NCBI RefSeq assembly: GCF_020193575.1 | Contig: NZ_JADYVD010000041.1 | Location: 1-64,000, forward strand | From: Ensifer sp. IC4062 | Lineage (GTDB): Bacteria; Pseudomonadota; Alphaproteobacteria; Rhizobiales; Rhizobiaceae | Reading direction: 5' to 3' | DNA length: 64,000 nucleotides | Shown here: positions 39,149 to 48,419 of the stretch, piece by piece | Layout of the letters: the number at the start of each line of letters is the position of its first letter | How positions within the stretch are numbered: the stretch's first letter is position 1 | Translations under genes and position numbers: made by a program | The notes under the pieces: model-generated | What the model saw: the letters and a program-made list of their open reading frames with translations, nothing else | The model's database searches: none | Told to the model about the DNA's origin: nothing

Positions 39149-40314
39149 AGCGGCGCGCCTCCTTTGGGCCGGAAGAATGCGACGCCGACAAACGTCTGGT
39201 TCACATGCACGCCCAGATGCTGTTCGCCATAGGTGTTGAAGCCAACGACCCGATGCTGGCGGAACTGCTCGGACGCCTTGCCTTCTAGGCCCTTGCGCGC
39301 AATTTCGAGCTTGCGCAGATAGCAGTCGAAGCCAAGGATGAAATCAGGTGCCTCACCGTCCTTGTCATTGACGGCGAGCCCCGCCTCGAGCGTGCGGATG
39401 ATTTCCTTCCCGCGACCGAGCCTCAACAGCAGACCGTCGTCGATAGCCGACAGGAAGGTGAGGCCATGTTCGCCGTGAATCTGCTGGATCGCCCGCACAT
39501 GATAGAGATTGCCGTTGCGCACCAGTACCGGGTTCTCAGCGAAAACCATGGGTGACAACTCGCTGACCGGCACCTTGACGAGCCGGGCATACTCCTCTGC
39601 CGCCGGTGTTCCATTGATTTCCAGAACCAGCCGTTCCTCCGGGACAGCACGGGTGACCACCATGCGTGTTTCCGTGGGCTGGAAATGGTCGAAGCCGAGA
39701 CCGCTAAAGTCCAGATCGGTTTCCAAGAGCAGAAGAAGCGCAGCATTGCTGTGGAACTCGCCATTACGTAGAACCTGCGTGCGCTCGAACCGCAGCCCGT
39801 CGCCGGCCGACCCGCCAAACACGGGAATGTCCTTCAGGCCCGCCTCCAAGGCTGCCATCAGGATATCCTCCTGTTTGGACAGTCCGTCGGCAAAAATCAG
39901 GGCAAGCCGCTTTCGGCCCGGCGTCGAACGGAATTGCGTGGCGAGCCGCTCCGTCTGCGACACGACATCAGCAATCGAAACCGGCGAGATGGGTTCGAAC
40001 AGGATCGAGGCCACCCGGAAATGATGCCGCTGGAAGGCGATCGCCAGCAACGCGTCGTCTTCATAGCCCCGCGACGTGATCTGGCCGGCCGTCGTGCAGC
40101 CGAAGACCACGGTGTTCGGTAACGACAGGCGCAGAGCCTTGGCAACGTCATCGGGTTGAAGCCTGTTCGGCACGAACAGAAGGACGAAACTTGGCCTTGC
40201 TGTGGCGAGCTGCCGTCTGATTTCGGCAAGCGCAAGGGCCGCGTCATCGGCACGCGATGCGGCAAGCCGCACTGCCTCCGCAGGTTTGCGGTCAAGATCG
40301 TCGACAGCCGTCAT
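39145..40314 (-). CDS. FIST-domain sensory protein (NosP-like)
   Basis: The product is 389 residues with a FIST N-terminal domain (about 40-230: TVVFGCTTAGQITSRGYEDDALL, ALIFADGLSKQEDILMAAL, VFGGSAGDGLRF) and a FIST-C domain (about 235-370: LEINGTPAAEEYARL, ILGFDCYLRKLE, VVGFNTYGEQHLGVHVNQT). In other bacteria, FIST proteins encoded beside NahK-type kinases (NosP) bind heme and report nitric oxide to the kinase; whether this one binds heme is not shown. It is coupled by a 4-base overlap to the hybrid kinase and separated by a mosaic repeat from the LuxR-type regulator. Confidence 0.87.
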   Translation of the reverse strand: MTAVDDLDRKPAEAVRLAASRADDAALALAEIRRQLATARPSFVLLFVPNRLQPDDVAKALRLSLPNTVVFGCTTAGQITSRGYEDDALLAIAFQRHHFRVASILFEPISPVSIADVVSQTERLATQFRSTPGRKRLALIFADGLSKQEDILMAALEAGLKDIPVFGGSAGDGLRFERTQVLRNGEFHSNAALLLLLETDLDFSGLGFDHFQPTETRMVVTRAVPEERLVLEINGTPAAEEYARLVKVPVSELSPMVFAENPVLVRNGNLYHVRAIQQIHGEHGLTFLSAIDDGLLLRLGRGKEIIRTLEAGLAVNDKDGEAPDFILGFDCYLRKLEIARKGLEGKASEQFRQHRVVGFNTYGEQHLGVHVNQTFVGVAFFRPKGGAPL

Positions 40315-40332
40315 GCGCCGTCATCCTCCCTT

Positions 40333-40424
40333 CTAGAGCGCCGTGCGTTCAAATGAACGCACAAAGGACGCTCTAGCACCTTGATTCTAGAGCATCTTAT
40401 CCACTCGAATGCTGGATGCTCTAG
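40333..40424. repeat. Bipartite mosaic palindrome, copy 2 (inverted)
   Basis: One palindrome has outer arms CTAGAGCG/CGCTCTAG (40333-40340, 40369-40376) and inner arms GTGCGTTCA/TGAACGCAC (40343-40351, 40354-40362). The second has arms CTAGAGCATC/GATGCTCTAG (40387-40396, 40415-40424). The reverse complement of the pair matches 8789-8894 with small indels, so both are copies of one element in opposite orientation. Confidence 0.88.
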
Positions 40425-40449
40425 TCCCGATTGCCTGCGCCGGCACTCC

Positions 40450-41139
40450 TCACTGCAGGCTATGGCGGATCGAGACTTCACGCACCAGCATCGCCGCCTG
40501 TGTACGGTTATGGACGCCCAGCCGCCGCAGAAGCGCCGTGATGTGGGCTTTGACGGTGGCCTCGGCCAGCTGCATCTCGTAGGCGATCAGCTTGTTCGGC
40601 ATCCCCTCGCAGATCAGCCCCAGAATGCGGGTCTGCTGCTGCGACAAATGGGCGATCTTGCGCGAAATGGTCTCTACGGACAGGTCCGTCGCTGCGCTGC
40701 GGACCGGGACCGTGTAGCCGGGCGGCACATACGTTTTGCCATTCCAGATATCGTGCATGGCGTCCTGGAAATTCTGCCGGTCCATATCCTTGGGAATGAA
40801 CCCCGCAGCACCGGCCGCAATAACCGAGTGGACGACCTCCTTCGACGTGATCGCCGAGATGACGATCACTGGGATATCGGGCATCCTTTCCTTGATTTTT
40901 AGAAAACCGCTCAGACCCGACGCATCCGGCAGATTGAGATCAAGCATGATCAGATCGGGCGAGAACCGCATCCGCAGTTGTTGCATCGCCTCGCTCAACG
41001 AAGTTGCTGTTCGAATTCGACGCGTTTTGAAGGTGCTTTCCATCGTCGCGGCCAGGGCGTCGCAATAAAGCGGATGATCATCGATCACCAAGGCCGATTT
41101 TATTGAAAGCGAGTGGACGGGTAACGCCGTCTGCGACAT
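40450..41139 (-). CDS. LuxR/NarL-type response regulator
   Basis: The product is 229 residues: a receiver domain with phospho-Asp 67 (LIMLDLNLPD), the acidic pair DD at 20-21, and Lys in FIPKDM. A LuxR helix-turn-helix follows (about 165-225; LSQQQTRILGLICEGMPNKLIAYEMQLAEATVKAHI). In sequence order it is the first of three signalling genes on this strand (regulator, FIST protein, kinase), so it is the likely output of the kinase. Regulators of this type control PQQ-alcohol dehydrogenase genes in other proteobacteria; control of xox here is inferred from position. Confidence 0.88.
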   Translation of the reverse strand: MSQTALPVHSLSIKSALVIDDHPLYCDALAATMESTFKTRRIRTATSLSEAMQQLRMRFSPDLIMLDLNLPDASGLSGFLKIKERMPDIPVIVISAITSKEVVHSVIAAGAAGFIPKDMDRQNFQDAMHDIWNGKTYVPPGYTVPVRSAATDLSVETISRKIAHLSQQQTRILGLICEGMPNKLIAYEMQLAEATVKAHITALLRRLGVHNRTQAAMLVREVSIRHSLQ

Positions 41140-41422
41140 GGCACTCCTCCCAAAATACTTCCGGTCTCTGGAGCGGCGTCAACCACCTCCAAATTACACT
41201 GGAAATATCTATGCTCCCATTGCAGTCATGCTCTCCTCCAGCACAACAGCGAGAAATTTGTCGCACAGTTTTGAAGGTCCGGCAATTGCCGAGTGCTGGT
41301 GAGCCCCCTCAAGGTGTGTCCCCCCTGCACTGCAACTCGCTGCAATAGATCATTGTGATAATCGCCGTTCAGCCGAGCGCGGCGGGCGTGATAACGCTGT
41401 CGCTTGACTGCCTGCTGGCGTC

Positions 41423-42574
41423 TCAACCTTGAACGGATTTGAGCCAGTCGCCGATCGTGGCCCCACGGGGGCGCTGGGAAAGAGCAAGTGGTGCGACGTG
41501 CTGTTCGGCGGCCGCCATCTTGCGGATGTCGCGCGGGTTTGCGCCGAATTCGTGGTTGAAAGCACGCGTGAAATTCGCGGCCACGTCGAAGCCTGCGGCC
41601 TCCGCTATTTCGGAGATAGGCCGCTTATTCATCGGGTCGCTGAGGTCCGCATAGGCCTGCAGAAGCCTGCGGCGGCGAATGTAGTTGAGGACACCGCCAC
41701 TCGGCTCGAACAGCTGGTAGAGGCGTGTGCGGGAAATACCCAGTGCGCGGCAGATGCCATCCGGTGTCAAATCCCCCGAATGAAGGTTGAGATGGATGTA
41801 GCGGTGCGCGCGTTCCATCATTCCCATGTTTACCGGGGACCCTGCCGCATCCGGTCGCGTCGTCGATGCCGCGCAAGCGACAATCATGTCGCGCATCGTA
41901 TGTACGATACGCGGCACTACAGGCGCGGCGATGGTGCTGAGGTTTGATTCGATTCCATTAATGTAGTTGATGAGCAGATCCGCCAAACTGCCCGAAAGGA
42001 CGCAATTATTGGCACCGTCGAGCTTGCTCGCATCGTCGGCCAGCAATTCATAGGGCATGAAGAGTAGGAGGGCGACGGACTCGGTCATCCGCCCGCGGTA
42101 GGGATAGCCAAGGGATCGGAAGAACAGCTCTCCCGGCCCTGTCTCCGTGACGTGGCGATCGACTTCGGTCCATGCCCGACCGCTGCGGAACACTCCGACG
42201 TTCCAGTGGTCAATCGGACTGGAACGCAGCATGGCGCGAGACCGCTCATAGCTATATCCCGGCGTGCGCTGTTGAACGACAAGCAAATCGCCGAGGTGCC
42301 ATCCTGCCTGCTCTGCAGGAAAGCCTTCATCCGGAGACTTCCCGTCTGGCAAACGAACATCGATCAGCGGTGCCATGTGCCCTCGCCAAGCGTCGAACTG
42401 CTCCGCCGGCGGCAATCCGAGTGTGGAGAAATGCGACGGCACTAGCCCAGGGTGGGCCATGGCTTGATGGCCCCCTCGCGCAGTGGGCTCTCGTGGCCAC
42501 CGGCGCCGCTCCAAATGGGCGGGCCAGGCGGGAACTTCCGGCGGACTATCTCCTGACCCAGACTCCTTACTCAT
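41423..42574 (-). CDS. AraC-family transcription regulator
   Basis: About 383 residues from the ATG at 42574, which has TGGAGGAG before it. The C-terminal double helix-turn-helix (about 285-355) is typical: LTPDGICRALGISRTRLYQLFEPSGG and RPISEIAEAAGFDVAANFTRAFNHEFGANPRD. The N-terminal part resembles the AraC-binding-like domain of regulators such as FeaR (IDHWNVGVFRSGRAWTEVD, GPGELFFRSLGYPYRG). The ligand is unknown. It stands between the C1 signalling genes and the glycan cassette and diverges from the latter. Confidence 0.82.
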   Translation of the reverse strand: MSKESGSGDSPPEVPAWPAHLERRRWPREPTARGGHQAMAHPGLVPSHFSTLGLPPAEQFDAWRGHMAPLIDVRLPDGKSPDEGFPAEQAGWHLGDLLVVQQRTPGYSYERSRAMLRSSPIDHWNVGVFRSGRAWTEVDRHVTETGPGELFFRSLGYPYRGRMTESVALLLFMPYELLADDASKLDGANNCVLSGSLADLLINYINGIESNLSTIAAPVVPRIVHTMRDMIVACAASTTRPDAAGSPVNMGMMERAHRYIHLNLHSGDLTPDGICRALGISRTRLYQLFEPSGGVLNYIRRRRLLQAYADLSDPMNKRPISEIAEAAGFDVAANFTRAFNHEFGANPRDIRKMAAAEQHVAPLALSQRPRGATIGDWLKSVQG

Positions 42575-42931
42575 GCAACTCCTCCAGTGAATGGTCGCTC
42601 TCGAGCATGACGCGCGCGGCATGGAATGCCTGTAGAGGGGGCCTACCCCCGTCCGTCGCAGCTCGCCCCAAAGTGGAACAAAGTTTCGCGATTACAGCCA
42701 GGGAGTGCTCCTTATACCTCGTTTTGAGTAGAAATGCACGGCAAGATAACTATCCGGATTGGGTGATAATGACATTCTCCACACAGCGATTGTATCAATA
42801 GCTAACAGTCGCTTCAAATAGCGCAATGCAAAAACCATGGTAGTTTCGAACGAAGGTGTTTGTATTACCTAGTTATTACTTCCGTTGGCGAACATTTACT
42901 GGTTCGCTAGCAAGCTACGTGGAGATTATCC
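42575..42931. promoter_or_regulatory. AT-rich region upstream of the glycan cassette
   Basis: These 357 bases between the AraC gene and the cassette become strongly AT-rich from about 42680 to 42930, unlike the flanks. They should hold the promoter of the cassette and possibly an operator for the divergent AraC protein. No open frame here is convincing. Confidence 0.5.
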
Positions 42932-43978
42932 GTGAATTATTTTCGCAATAATTTCAGAAGCACTTTGCCAAACATAAAAGATGACAATGATTTCCTGCAG
43001 AGCCCGAAAAATCTGAAGCGGATACTCGTTACCGGCGGCGCGGGCTTCCTCGGATCACATCTCTGCGAGCTGCTTCTCGGCGCTGGCCACGAGGTCATCT
43101 GCGTCGACAACTTCTCAACCGGCTTGAGGCGCAATATCGCACAGTTGAAGCGCTTTGATACCTTTCGCGCCATCGCCCATGACATCATCGAACCGATCGA
43201 CCTCGAGGTCGACGAAATCTACAATCTCGCCTGCCCGGCGTCGCCGCCGCATTATCAGGCCGATCCGATCCAGACCATGAGAACATGTGTGATCGGATCG
43301 CTCAACCTTCTGGATCTGGCTGCGCGCAAGGGCGCGCGCATCTTCCAGGCCTCAACGTCGGAAATCTACGGCGATCCGCAAATCCACCCGCAGGTGGAAA
43401 GCTATTGGGGCAACGTCAATCCCTTCGGCCCACGCTCCTGTTACGACGAAGGCAAACGTTGCGCAGAAACCCTGTTCTTCGACTTCCATAAGGTCCACGG
43501 GATCGAGATCAAGATCGTTCGCATCTTCAACACCTATGGCCCCCGGATGCGCCCGGACGATGGCCGCGTCGTCTCGAACTTCATCGTCCAGGCCCTCAAA
43601 GGTGAGGACATTACTATCTACGGCGACGGATCGCAGACCCGCTCCTTCTGTTTCGTGGACGATCTGATCGACGGCTTCGTGCGCCTCATGGCGTCACCAT
43701 CGTCGCTCGCTAGCCCGGTCAATCTCGGCAATCCCGGAGAGTTCACGATCAGTGAACTCGCCGAACAGGTGATCTGTTTGGCTGGCTCGCGCTCAAGGAT
43801 CGTCCGCCGGCCTCTGCCTGTCGATGATCCGCGTCAGCGCCGCCCGGACATCTCACTCGCAACGGACGCGCTTGGCTGGCGACCGACGGTCAACTTGTCG
43901 GAAGGCCTCGCGCGCACCATCCACTATTTCGACGGTCTCCTCTCCGGCTCCGATCGGAAAGTCGTGGAGCTGGTCTGA
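42932..43978 (+). CDS. UDP-glucuronate decarboxylase-like (UDP-xylose synthase) enzyme
   Basis: The product is 348 residues, an extended SDR. NAD motif: [20 protein letters not shown] (about 30-49). Typical UXS motifs: [27 protein letters not shown], and [21 protein letters not shown] with the catalytic Tyr and Lys. RTYGPRM-like [15 protein letters not shown] follows. It would convert UDP-glucuronate to UDP-xylose, supplying a sugar nucleotide to the neighbouring synthase. The stop and the start of galE share one base. A dTDP-glucose dehydratase is the alternative but fits less well. Confidence 0.82.
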   Translation: MNYFRNNFRSTLPNIKDDNDFLQSPKNLKRILVTGGAGFLGSHLCELLLGAGHEVICVDNFSTGLRRNIAQLKRFDTFRAIAHDIIEPIDLEVDEIYNLACPASPPHYQADPIQTMRTCVIGSLNLLDLAARKGARIFQASTSEIYGDPQIHPQVESYWGNVNPFGPRSCYDEGKRCAETLFFDFHKVHGIEIKIVRIFNTYGPRMRPDDGRVVSNFIVQALKGEDITIYGDGSQTRSFCFVDDLIDGFVRLMASPSSLASPVNLGNPGEFTISELAEQVICLAGSRSRIVRRPLPVDDPRQRRPDISLATDALGWRPTVNLSEGLARTIHYFDGLLSGSDRKVVELV

Positions 43979-44964
43979 TGCACGCGCCACGCATTCTTGT
44001 TACGGGTGGCGCCGGGTACATCGGAAGCCACACTGCAAAGTTTCTCTGGCTGGAGGGCATCGAGCCCGTCGTCTACGACAACCTGTCGACCGGGAACCGC
44101 TCCGCCGTGCGCTGGGGACCATTCGTGCATGGGGATATTCTCGACACGGTTCGCTTGGTCGAGGTGATTGAACAATATCAGCCGGCCGCCGTCATCCATT
44201 TCGCAGCATCCGCCTATGTGGGTGAGTCCGTCGCCGACCCCGCGAAATACTACAACAACAACGTCCGCGGAACGCTGTCGCTCCTCGATGCATGTCGGCA
44301 GGCAGGCCTCGACAAGATCATCTTCTCATCGAGTTGCGCCACCTATGGCGTGCCGGCGGTATTGCCGATCGACGAAGCCACACGGCAGGTACCGATCAAT
44401 CCCTACGGCAAGACGAAACTGATCGCAGAGCATATGCTCTCCGACTACGCGTCCGCCTTCGGGCTCAACTTTGTTTCGCTGCGTTATTTCAACGCCTGCG
44501 GAGCCGATCCGGAGGGTGATCTGGGGGAGTGGCACGACCCGGAAACGCATCTCATTCCGCGAGCACTCATGGCCGCGGCAGGCCAAATTCCGCATCTAGA
44601 GGTCTTCGGCGACGACTACGACACGCCAGATGGAACTTGTGTACGCGACTACATCCACGTCGCCGATCTGGCGCGCGCTCATGTGCTGGCCTATCGGCAT
44701 CTCGCCAAGGGTGGAGCAAACGTTGCGCTCAATCTCGGCACCGGCCGTGGTTTTTCCATAAAAGAGGTGCTTCGAGCAATCGGCGAGGTTACCGGGCACG
44801 ATGTCCCGGTCGTGTATCGTCAGCGACGTCCCGGAGATCCTCCGGCGCTGTATGCGGATGCTGCGCTCGCGCACCAAACGCTTGGCTTCCTGCCCTGCTA
44901 TTCCGATCTCGAGACAATCGTGCGAACGGCTGCGCCATTCTTTGGGCTGGAGGCGCAACGATGA
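43978..44964 (+). CDS. galE: UDP-glucose 4-epimerase
   Basis: The product is 328 residues. The NAD motif [18 protein letters not shown] is followed by HFAASAYVGESV, SSSCATYGVP, NPYGKTK (catalytic Tyr and Lys), YFNACGADPEGDLGE and the Asp-rich RDYIHVADLARAH. It interconverts UDP-glucose and UDP-galactose. It overlaps the glycosyltransferase gene by four bases, so it likely serves this cassette rather than general galactose use. ExoB is an equivalent name in rhizobia. Confidence 0.93.
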   Translation: MHAPRILVTGGAGYIGSHTAKFLWLEGIEPVVYDNLSTGNRSAVRWGPFVHGDILDTVRLVEVIEQYQPAAVIHFAASAYVGESVADPAKYYNNNVRGTLSLLDACRQAGLDKIIFSSSCATYGVPAVLPIDEATRQVPINPYGKTKLIAEHMLSDYASAFGLNFVSLRYFNACGADPEGDLGEWHDPETHLIPRALMAAAGQIPHLEVFGDDYDTPDGTCVRDYIHVADLARAHVLAYRHLAKGGANVALNLGTGRGFSIKEVLRAIGEVTGHDVPVVYRQRRPGDPPALYADAALAHQTLGFLPCYSDLETIVRTAAPFFGLEAQR

Positions 44965-46820
44965 CCCGCGTCTCGACCAATGACAGGACAACCACTTCGC
45001 AAAGCGGCGAGCCGTTGCTCGTCCCAGTCCTCACGGGCTACCGCCGCGCGGAATACCTCCTCGGCGCCGGCCTCTGGGCCGCAGCTCTTCTTCATTTTTG
45101 GGCCTGGTGGCTGGAGCCGCGCCATCACGTGGACACTTTGGGCAGCATTACGGTGACCGCGGTCCTCGCGTGGGTCACCCTCCTGCCCGCCTATTTCATA
45201 GCGGTGTTCTATCGCGCGGCAAAACCAAATGGACCTCTGCAGCTGCCGGCCGGCAGTCGCGTCGCCATGGTCGTGACCAAGGCGCCATCGGAACCGTTCT
45301 CGATCGTATCGGAAACACTGAGGGCAATGCTCGCGCAGGATGTTGCGCACGACACCTGGCTCGCAGACGAAGCCCCCTCCGAAGCGACGCTCGAATGGTG
45401 CCGCAGGCATGGGGTGCTCGTCTCGACCCGGAAAGGGCGAGCCGACTACCATCGGACCTCGTGGCCGCGACGCACGCGTTGCAAGGAGGGCAACCTCGCC
45501 TTCTTCTACGATCATTACGGATATGATCGCTATGATTTCGTGGCCCAGCTCGACGCAGACCATGTTCCTGAGTCCGGCTACCTTTTCCAGATGCTGCGCC
45601 CCTTTGCCGACCCCAGGGTTGGTTATGTCTCCGCACCGAGCATCTGTGACCGCAACGCGTCCGAGGGCTGGGCGGCACGCGGAAGGCTCTATGCCGAGGC
45701 GAGCATGCACGGCTCGCTTCAGGCCGGCTATAACGGGGGCCTGGCGCCGCTGTGCATAGGATCGCACTATGCGGTCCGCACGGCGGCGCTGAGGCAGATC
45801 GGCGGACTCGGCCCTGAGTTGGCCGAAGATCATTCGACAACGTTGTTGATGAACGTTGCCGGCTGGCGCGGCGTGCATGCGCTCGATGCGATCGCGCATG
45901 GTGACGGGCCGCGCACCTTCGGGGACCTCGTGACCCAGGAGTTCCAGTGGTCGCGCAGCTTGGTCATGCTGCTGCTGCAGTATTCGCCAGGTCTGGTTGG
46001 TCGGCTGCCGTTGCGCCTGAAGTTCCAGTTCCTCTTCTCGCAGCTCTGGTACCCGCTTTTTGCGTGCTTCATGGCGCTTATGTTCGCGATGCCGATCATT
46101 GCCCTTGCCCGCGGCGAGACCTTTGTCGCTGTGACCTATCCTGATTTTCTCGCGCATTTCGCGCCGCTTTCCATCATCCTCGTCCTTCTGGCCTACCGCT
46201 GGCGGGCCAGTGGCTCGTTCCGGCCATACGACGCGAAGATCCTCAGCTGGGAATGCATGCTCTTCCTCTTTGCTCGCTGGCCCTGGGCCCTCGCTGGCGC
46301 GCTGGCGGCGGTGCGCGACTGGGTCACCGGGTCGTTCGTGGATTTCCGCGTCACTCCCAAAGGTGCATCCGAGGTGGACCCACTGCCGCTCCGCGTGCTC
46401 ATCCCTTACGTGCTCCTCGCAGTTACGTCGGTGCTGCCGGTTTTCCTCGTCGGTGACGCGGCCGAAGCCAAGGGCTTTTATATCTTCGCGATTCTCAACG
46501 CCGCGATCTACTGCCTGCTTCTGCTGGTCATCATCGCCCGGCATTCGAAGGAGAACGCGGTCGCCGCCACCTCCCGTTTTCGCCGGCCGGCGATGGCCGC
46601 CGGCCTTCTGGCACTCGTCGCGTTGCCCGGTATCGCGACTGCCGAACACGGGAAAGAGGGGCTTGAAGCACTCGCATGGGGTGCCGGGCACCTTCGGCTC
46701 TTCGAGGAGCGCTATGCGGTGGCGGGCGCCGGTCAGGACGGCACCGCCTTGCGAAAGATTGTCTTTCGACCGCGCTGGATCTCCGTCACTGCGGAACAGG
46801 GAAACGGTGGAGCACGCTGA
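44961..46820 (+). CDS. Membrane GT2 glycosyltransferase, cellulose-synthase-like
   Basis: The product is 619 residues from the ATG at 44961. Two N-terminal helices (about 33-85) lead into a GT2 catalytic domain with the UDP-binding Asp region, DAD at 198-200 (QLDADHVPE), ED at 289-290 and a QxxRW-like QEFQWSRS at 326-333. Several membrane helices follow (about 345-560). A non-membrane tail of about 70 residues ends the protein. This is the layout of processive polysaccharide synthases. No PilZ domain or BcsB partner is nearby. The product is unknown; neighbours suggest xylose- or galactose-containing or mannan-like glycan. Confidence 0.85.
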   Translation: MTRVSTNDRTTTSQSGEPLLVPVLTGYRRAEYLLGAGLWAAALLHFWAWWLEPRHHVDTLGSITVTAVLAWVTLLPAYFIAVFYRAAKPNGPLQLPAGSRVAMVVTKAPSEPFSIVSETLRAMLAQDVAHDTWLADEAPSEATLEWCRRHGVLVSTRKGRADYHRTSWPRRTRCKEGNLAFFYDHYGYDRYDFVAQLDADHVPESGYLFQMLRPFADPRVGYVSAPSICDRNASEGWAARGRLYAEASMHGSLQAGYNGGLAPLCIGSHYAVRTAALRQIGGLGPELAEDHSTTLLMNVAGWRGVHALDAIAHGDGPRTFGDLVTQEFQWSRSLVMLLLQYSPGLVGRLPLRLKFQFLFSQLWYPLFACFMALMFAMPIIALARGETFVAVTYPDFLAHFAPLSIILVLLAYRWRASGSFRPYDAKILSWECMLFLFARWPWALAGALAAVRDWVTGSFVDFRVTPKGASEVDPLPLRVLIPYVLLAVTSVLPVFLVGDAAEAKGFYIFAILNAAIYCLLLLVIIARHSKENAVAATSRFRRPAMAAGLLALVALPGIATAEHGKEGLEALAWGAGHLRLFEERYAVAGAGQDGTALRKIVFRPRWISVTAEQGNGGAR

Positions 46821-46829
46821 GGACAAGCC

Positions 46830-47444
46830 ATGACAGGAATAGTCGCACTCGATCGGAACCAGGGCTGGATTGCACGCCAGGCGATGCTCGTCAGACGCTT
46901 CGCCCTTGGTGTCATGCCGGTAGCCATTCTCCTCGGGCAATCGCCGGCGTCGGCAGAAGCCGTCGTTCCGGAAAAATCGCGCGCCATGACCGCGGCGGAA
47001 CTCTACATGATCTTCCGCGACAAGACGTGGGAGTGGGAGAATGGCGCCGGACGCATGCAGGACGAAGGCCGTATATTCAGGGCCTGGTCCCAATCTGAAA
47101 CGGGAGTGACATGGGCCGAAGGCCGCTGGACCCTGAACGATCACGGTCAGCTCTGCCTAAGGGCGGTCTGGCATAGCCAGGAAGCTGCCGCGAGGGACAC
47201 GACCTGCTTCAGCCACCGGATACTCGACAACACCATCTACCAAAAGCGGGAGCCTGCTGGAGACTGGTACGTCTTCAAGCATGCCAGGCCGATGGCCGAC
47301 GACGAGTTCAAGAAACTCGTCAGCGAGGATCTGGTCGGCGCGAGGCTTCCCCTCGTTCAAAGACTCGTCACGACGCAGGCGAAATCAAAGACCGATGGTG
47401 TTCGCCCGCAAACCGAGGCGAACGAGCTTGGAGGCATGCAATGA
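46830..47444 (+). CDS. DUF995 secreted protein, first copy
   Basis: The product is 204 residues with a signal peptide ending at ASA-E (about residue 42; a later Met could shorten it). The domain shows ELYMIFRDKTWEWENGAG, AEGRWTLNDHGQLCLRAVW, TTCFSHRIL and QKREPAGDWYVFKHA. These correspond block by block to the second copy at 48420. DUF995 proteins occur in rhizobia and have no known role. It lies nine bases after the synthase gene and overlaps the hydrolase gene by four, so it belongs to the same transcript. Confidence 0.8.
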   Translation: MTGIVALDRNQGWIARQAMLVRRFALGVMPVAILLGQSPASAEAVVPEKSRAMTAAELYMIFRDKTWEWENGAGRMQDEGRIFRAWSQSETGVTWAEGRWTLNDHGQLCLRAVWHSQEAAARDTTCFSHRILDNTIYQKREPAGDWYVFKHARPMADDEFKKLVSEDLVGARLPLVQRLVTTQAKSKTDGVRPQTEANELGGMQ

Positions 47445-48394
47445 CCAAGAAATCGAAAGCGATCGTATTCTCATTCGTTGGCTTGTTGCTGTCAGGCACC
47501 GTTCTGGCGGCGACTATGCCACGAGGGATCCCTGATTCGGATTCCGCCACTACGGCGACACCCTCACAAAAGCGGCCGGTGCTTACGGAGCACTCGATAG
47601 ATTTCGGCGCGTACGACCCCCACGGCGATTTCAGCGAGCCGTCGCAGTCCAAGATCGAACATCTCTTCTTGCCCTGGGAAGACGTCGATCTGACAACGCT
47701 GACCCTTGCCGACGACTACGCGCGAGCACGTGGACGCTCTCTCATGATCACGATCGAGCCCTGGTCCTGGTCGCCCGAGTGGCGGGTCTCGGACCAGGAG
47801 CTGCTGCACTCCATTCTGAGCGGCGAGCGCGATGAAAACATGGCCGCGGTCTGCTCGACGGCTGCCACGCTGAAAAGCCCGGTCATTATAAGGTGGGGCC
47901 AGGAAATGGACGAGACAGATAACCAATTCTCCTGGTCGCACTGGCGGGGCGAGGAATTCAAAGCAGCCTTCCGGCGCATGGTGAGCGTGTGCCGCGAACA
48001 ACTGAAGAACGCGAAATTCATGTGGTCGCCCAAGGGAAACCGGGGGCTGGAGGCGTTTTATCCCGGCGACGACGTCGTGGACGTCATTGGCTTGTCGGTG
48101 TTCGGCTATCAGCAGTACGACAAAGGCACGACTGGCCGCGACCAATCATTCTCGGAACGGCTGGCGCCGGGGTATGAACGGGTGAAAGGCTACGGCAAGC
48201 CAATCATCGTCGCGGAGCTCGGCTACGAAGGTGACGCCTCCTATGTGGTGAACTGGGCGAGAAGCGTTGCCACGCCTCATGCGGAATTCCCCGATCTGAC
48301 CGCGGTCGTCTACTTCAATGACCGCGAAATCTACGCATGGCCCGGAGGCTATGGACGGCCCGATTGGCGTGTCGTCCGGGAACCCGCCAATTAG
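47441..48394 (+). CDS. Secreted GH26-like glycoside hydrolase
   Basis: The product is 317 residues with a signal anchor or signal peptide (about 5-24). The beta-alpha barrel shows an acid/base Glu155 in IIRWGQEMDE and a nucleophile Glu259 in PIIVAELGYEG, with MITIEPW before and VYFNDRE after, as in GH26 endo-mannanases and related lichenases. A cognate endoglycanase beside a synthase commonly trims or releases the polymer. The substrate is inferred, not seen. It overlaps the upstream DUF995 gene and is followed by the second DUF995 gene. Confidence 0.8.
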   Translation: MTKKSKAIVFSFVGLLLSGTVLAATMPRGIPDSDSATTATPSQKRPVLTEHSIDFGAYDPHGDFSEPSQSKIEHLFLPWEDVDLTTLTLADDYARARGRSLMITIEPWSWSPEWRVSDQELLHSILSGERDENMAAVCSTAATLKSPVIIRWGQEMDETDNQFSWSHWRGEEFKAAFRRMVSVCREQLKNAKFMWSPKGNRGLEAFYPGDDVVDVIGLSVFGYQQYDKGTTGRDQSFSERLAPGYERVKGYGKPIIVAELGYEGDASYVVNWARSVATPHAEFPDLTAVVYFNDREIYAWPGGYGRPDWRVVREPAN

Positions 48395-48419
48395 CAATCA
48401 GTCCGACAGGAGACATGAA

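Noticed and set aside
44898..47144. 748-codon minus-strand frame opposite the GT2 synthase
   Set aside because: The protein would be Arg/Glu/Gly-rich with no domain, and the plus strand has a complete membrane glycosyltransferase with catalytic motifs.
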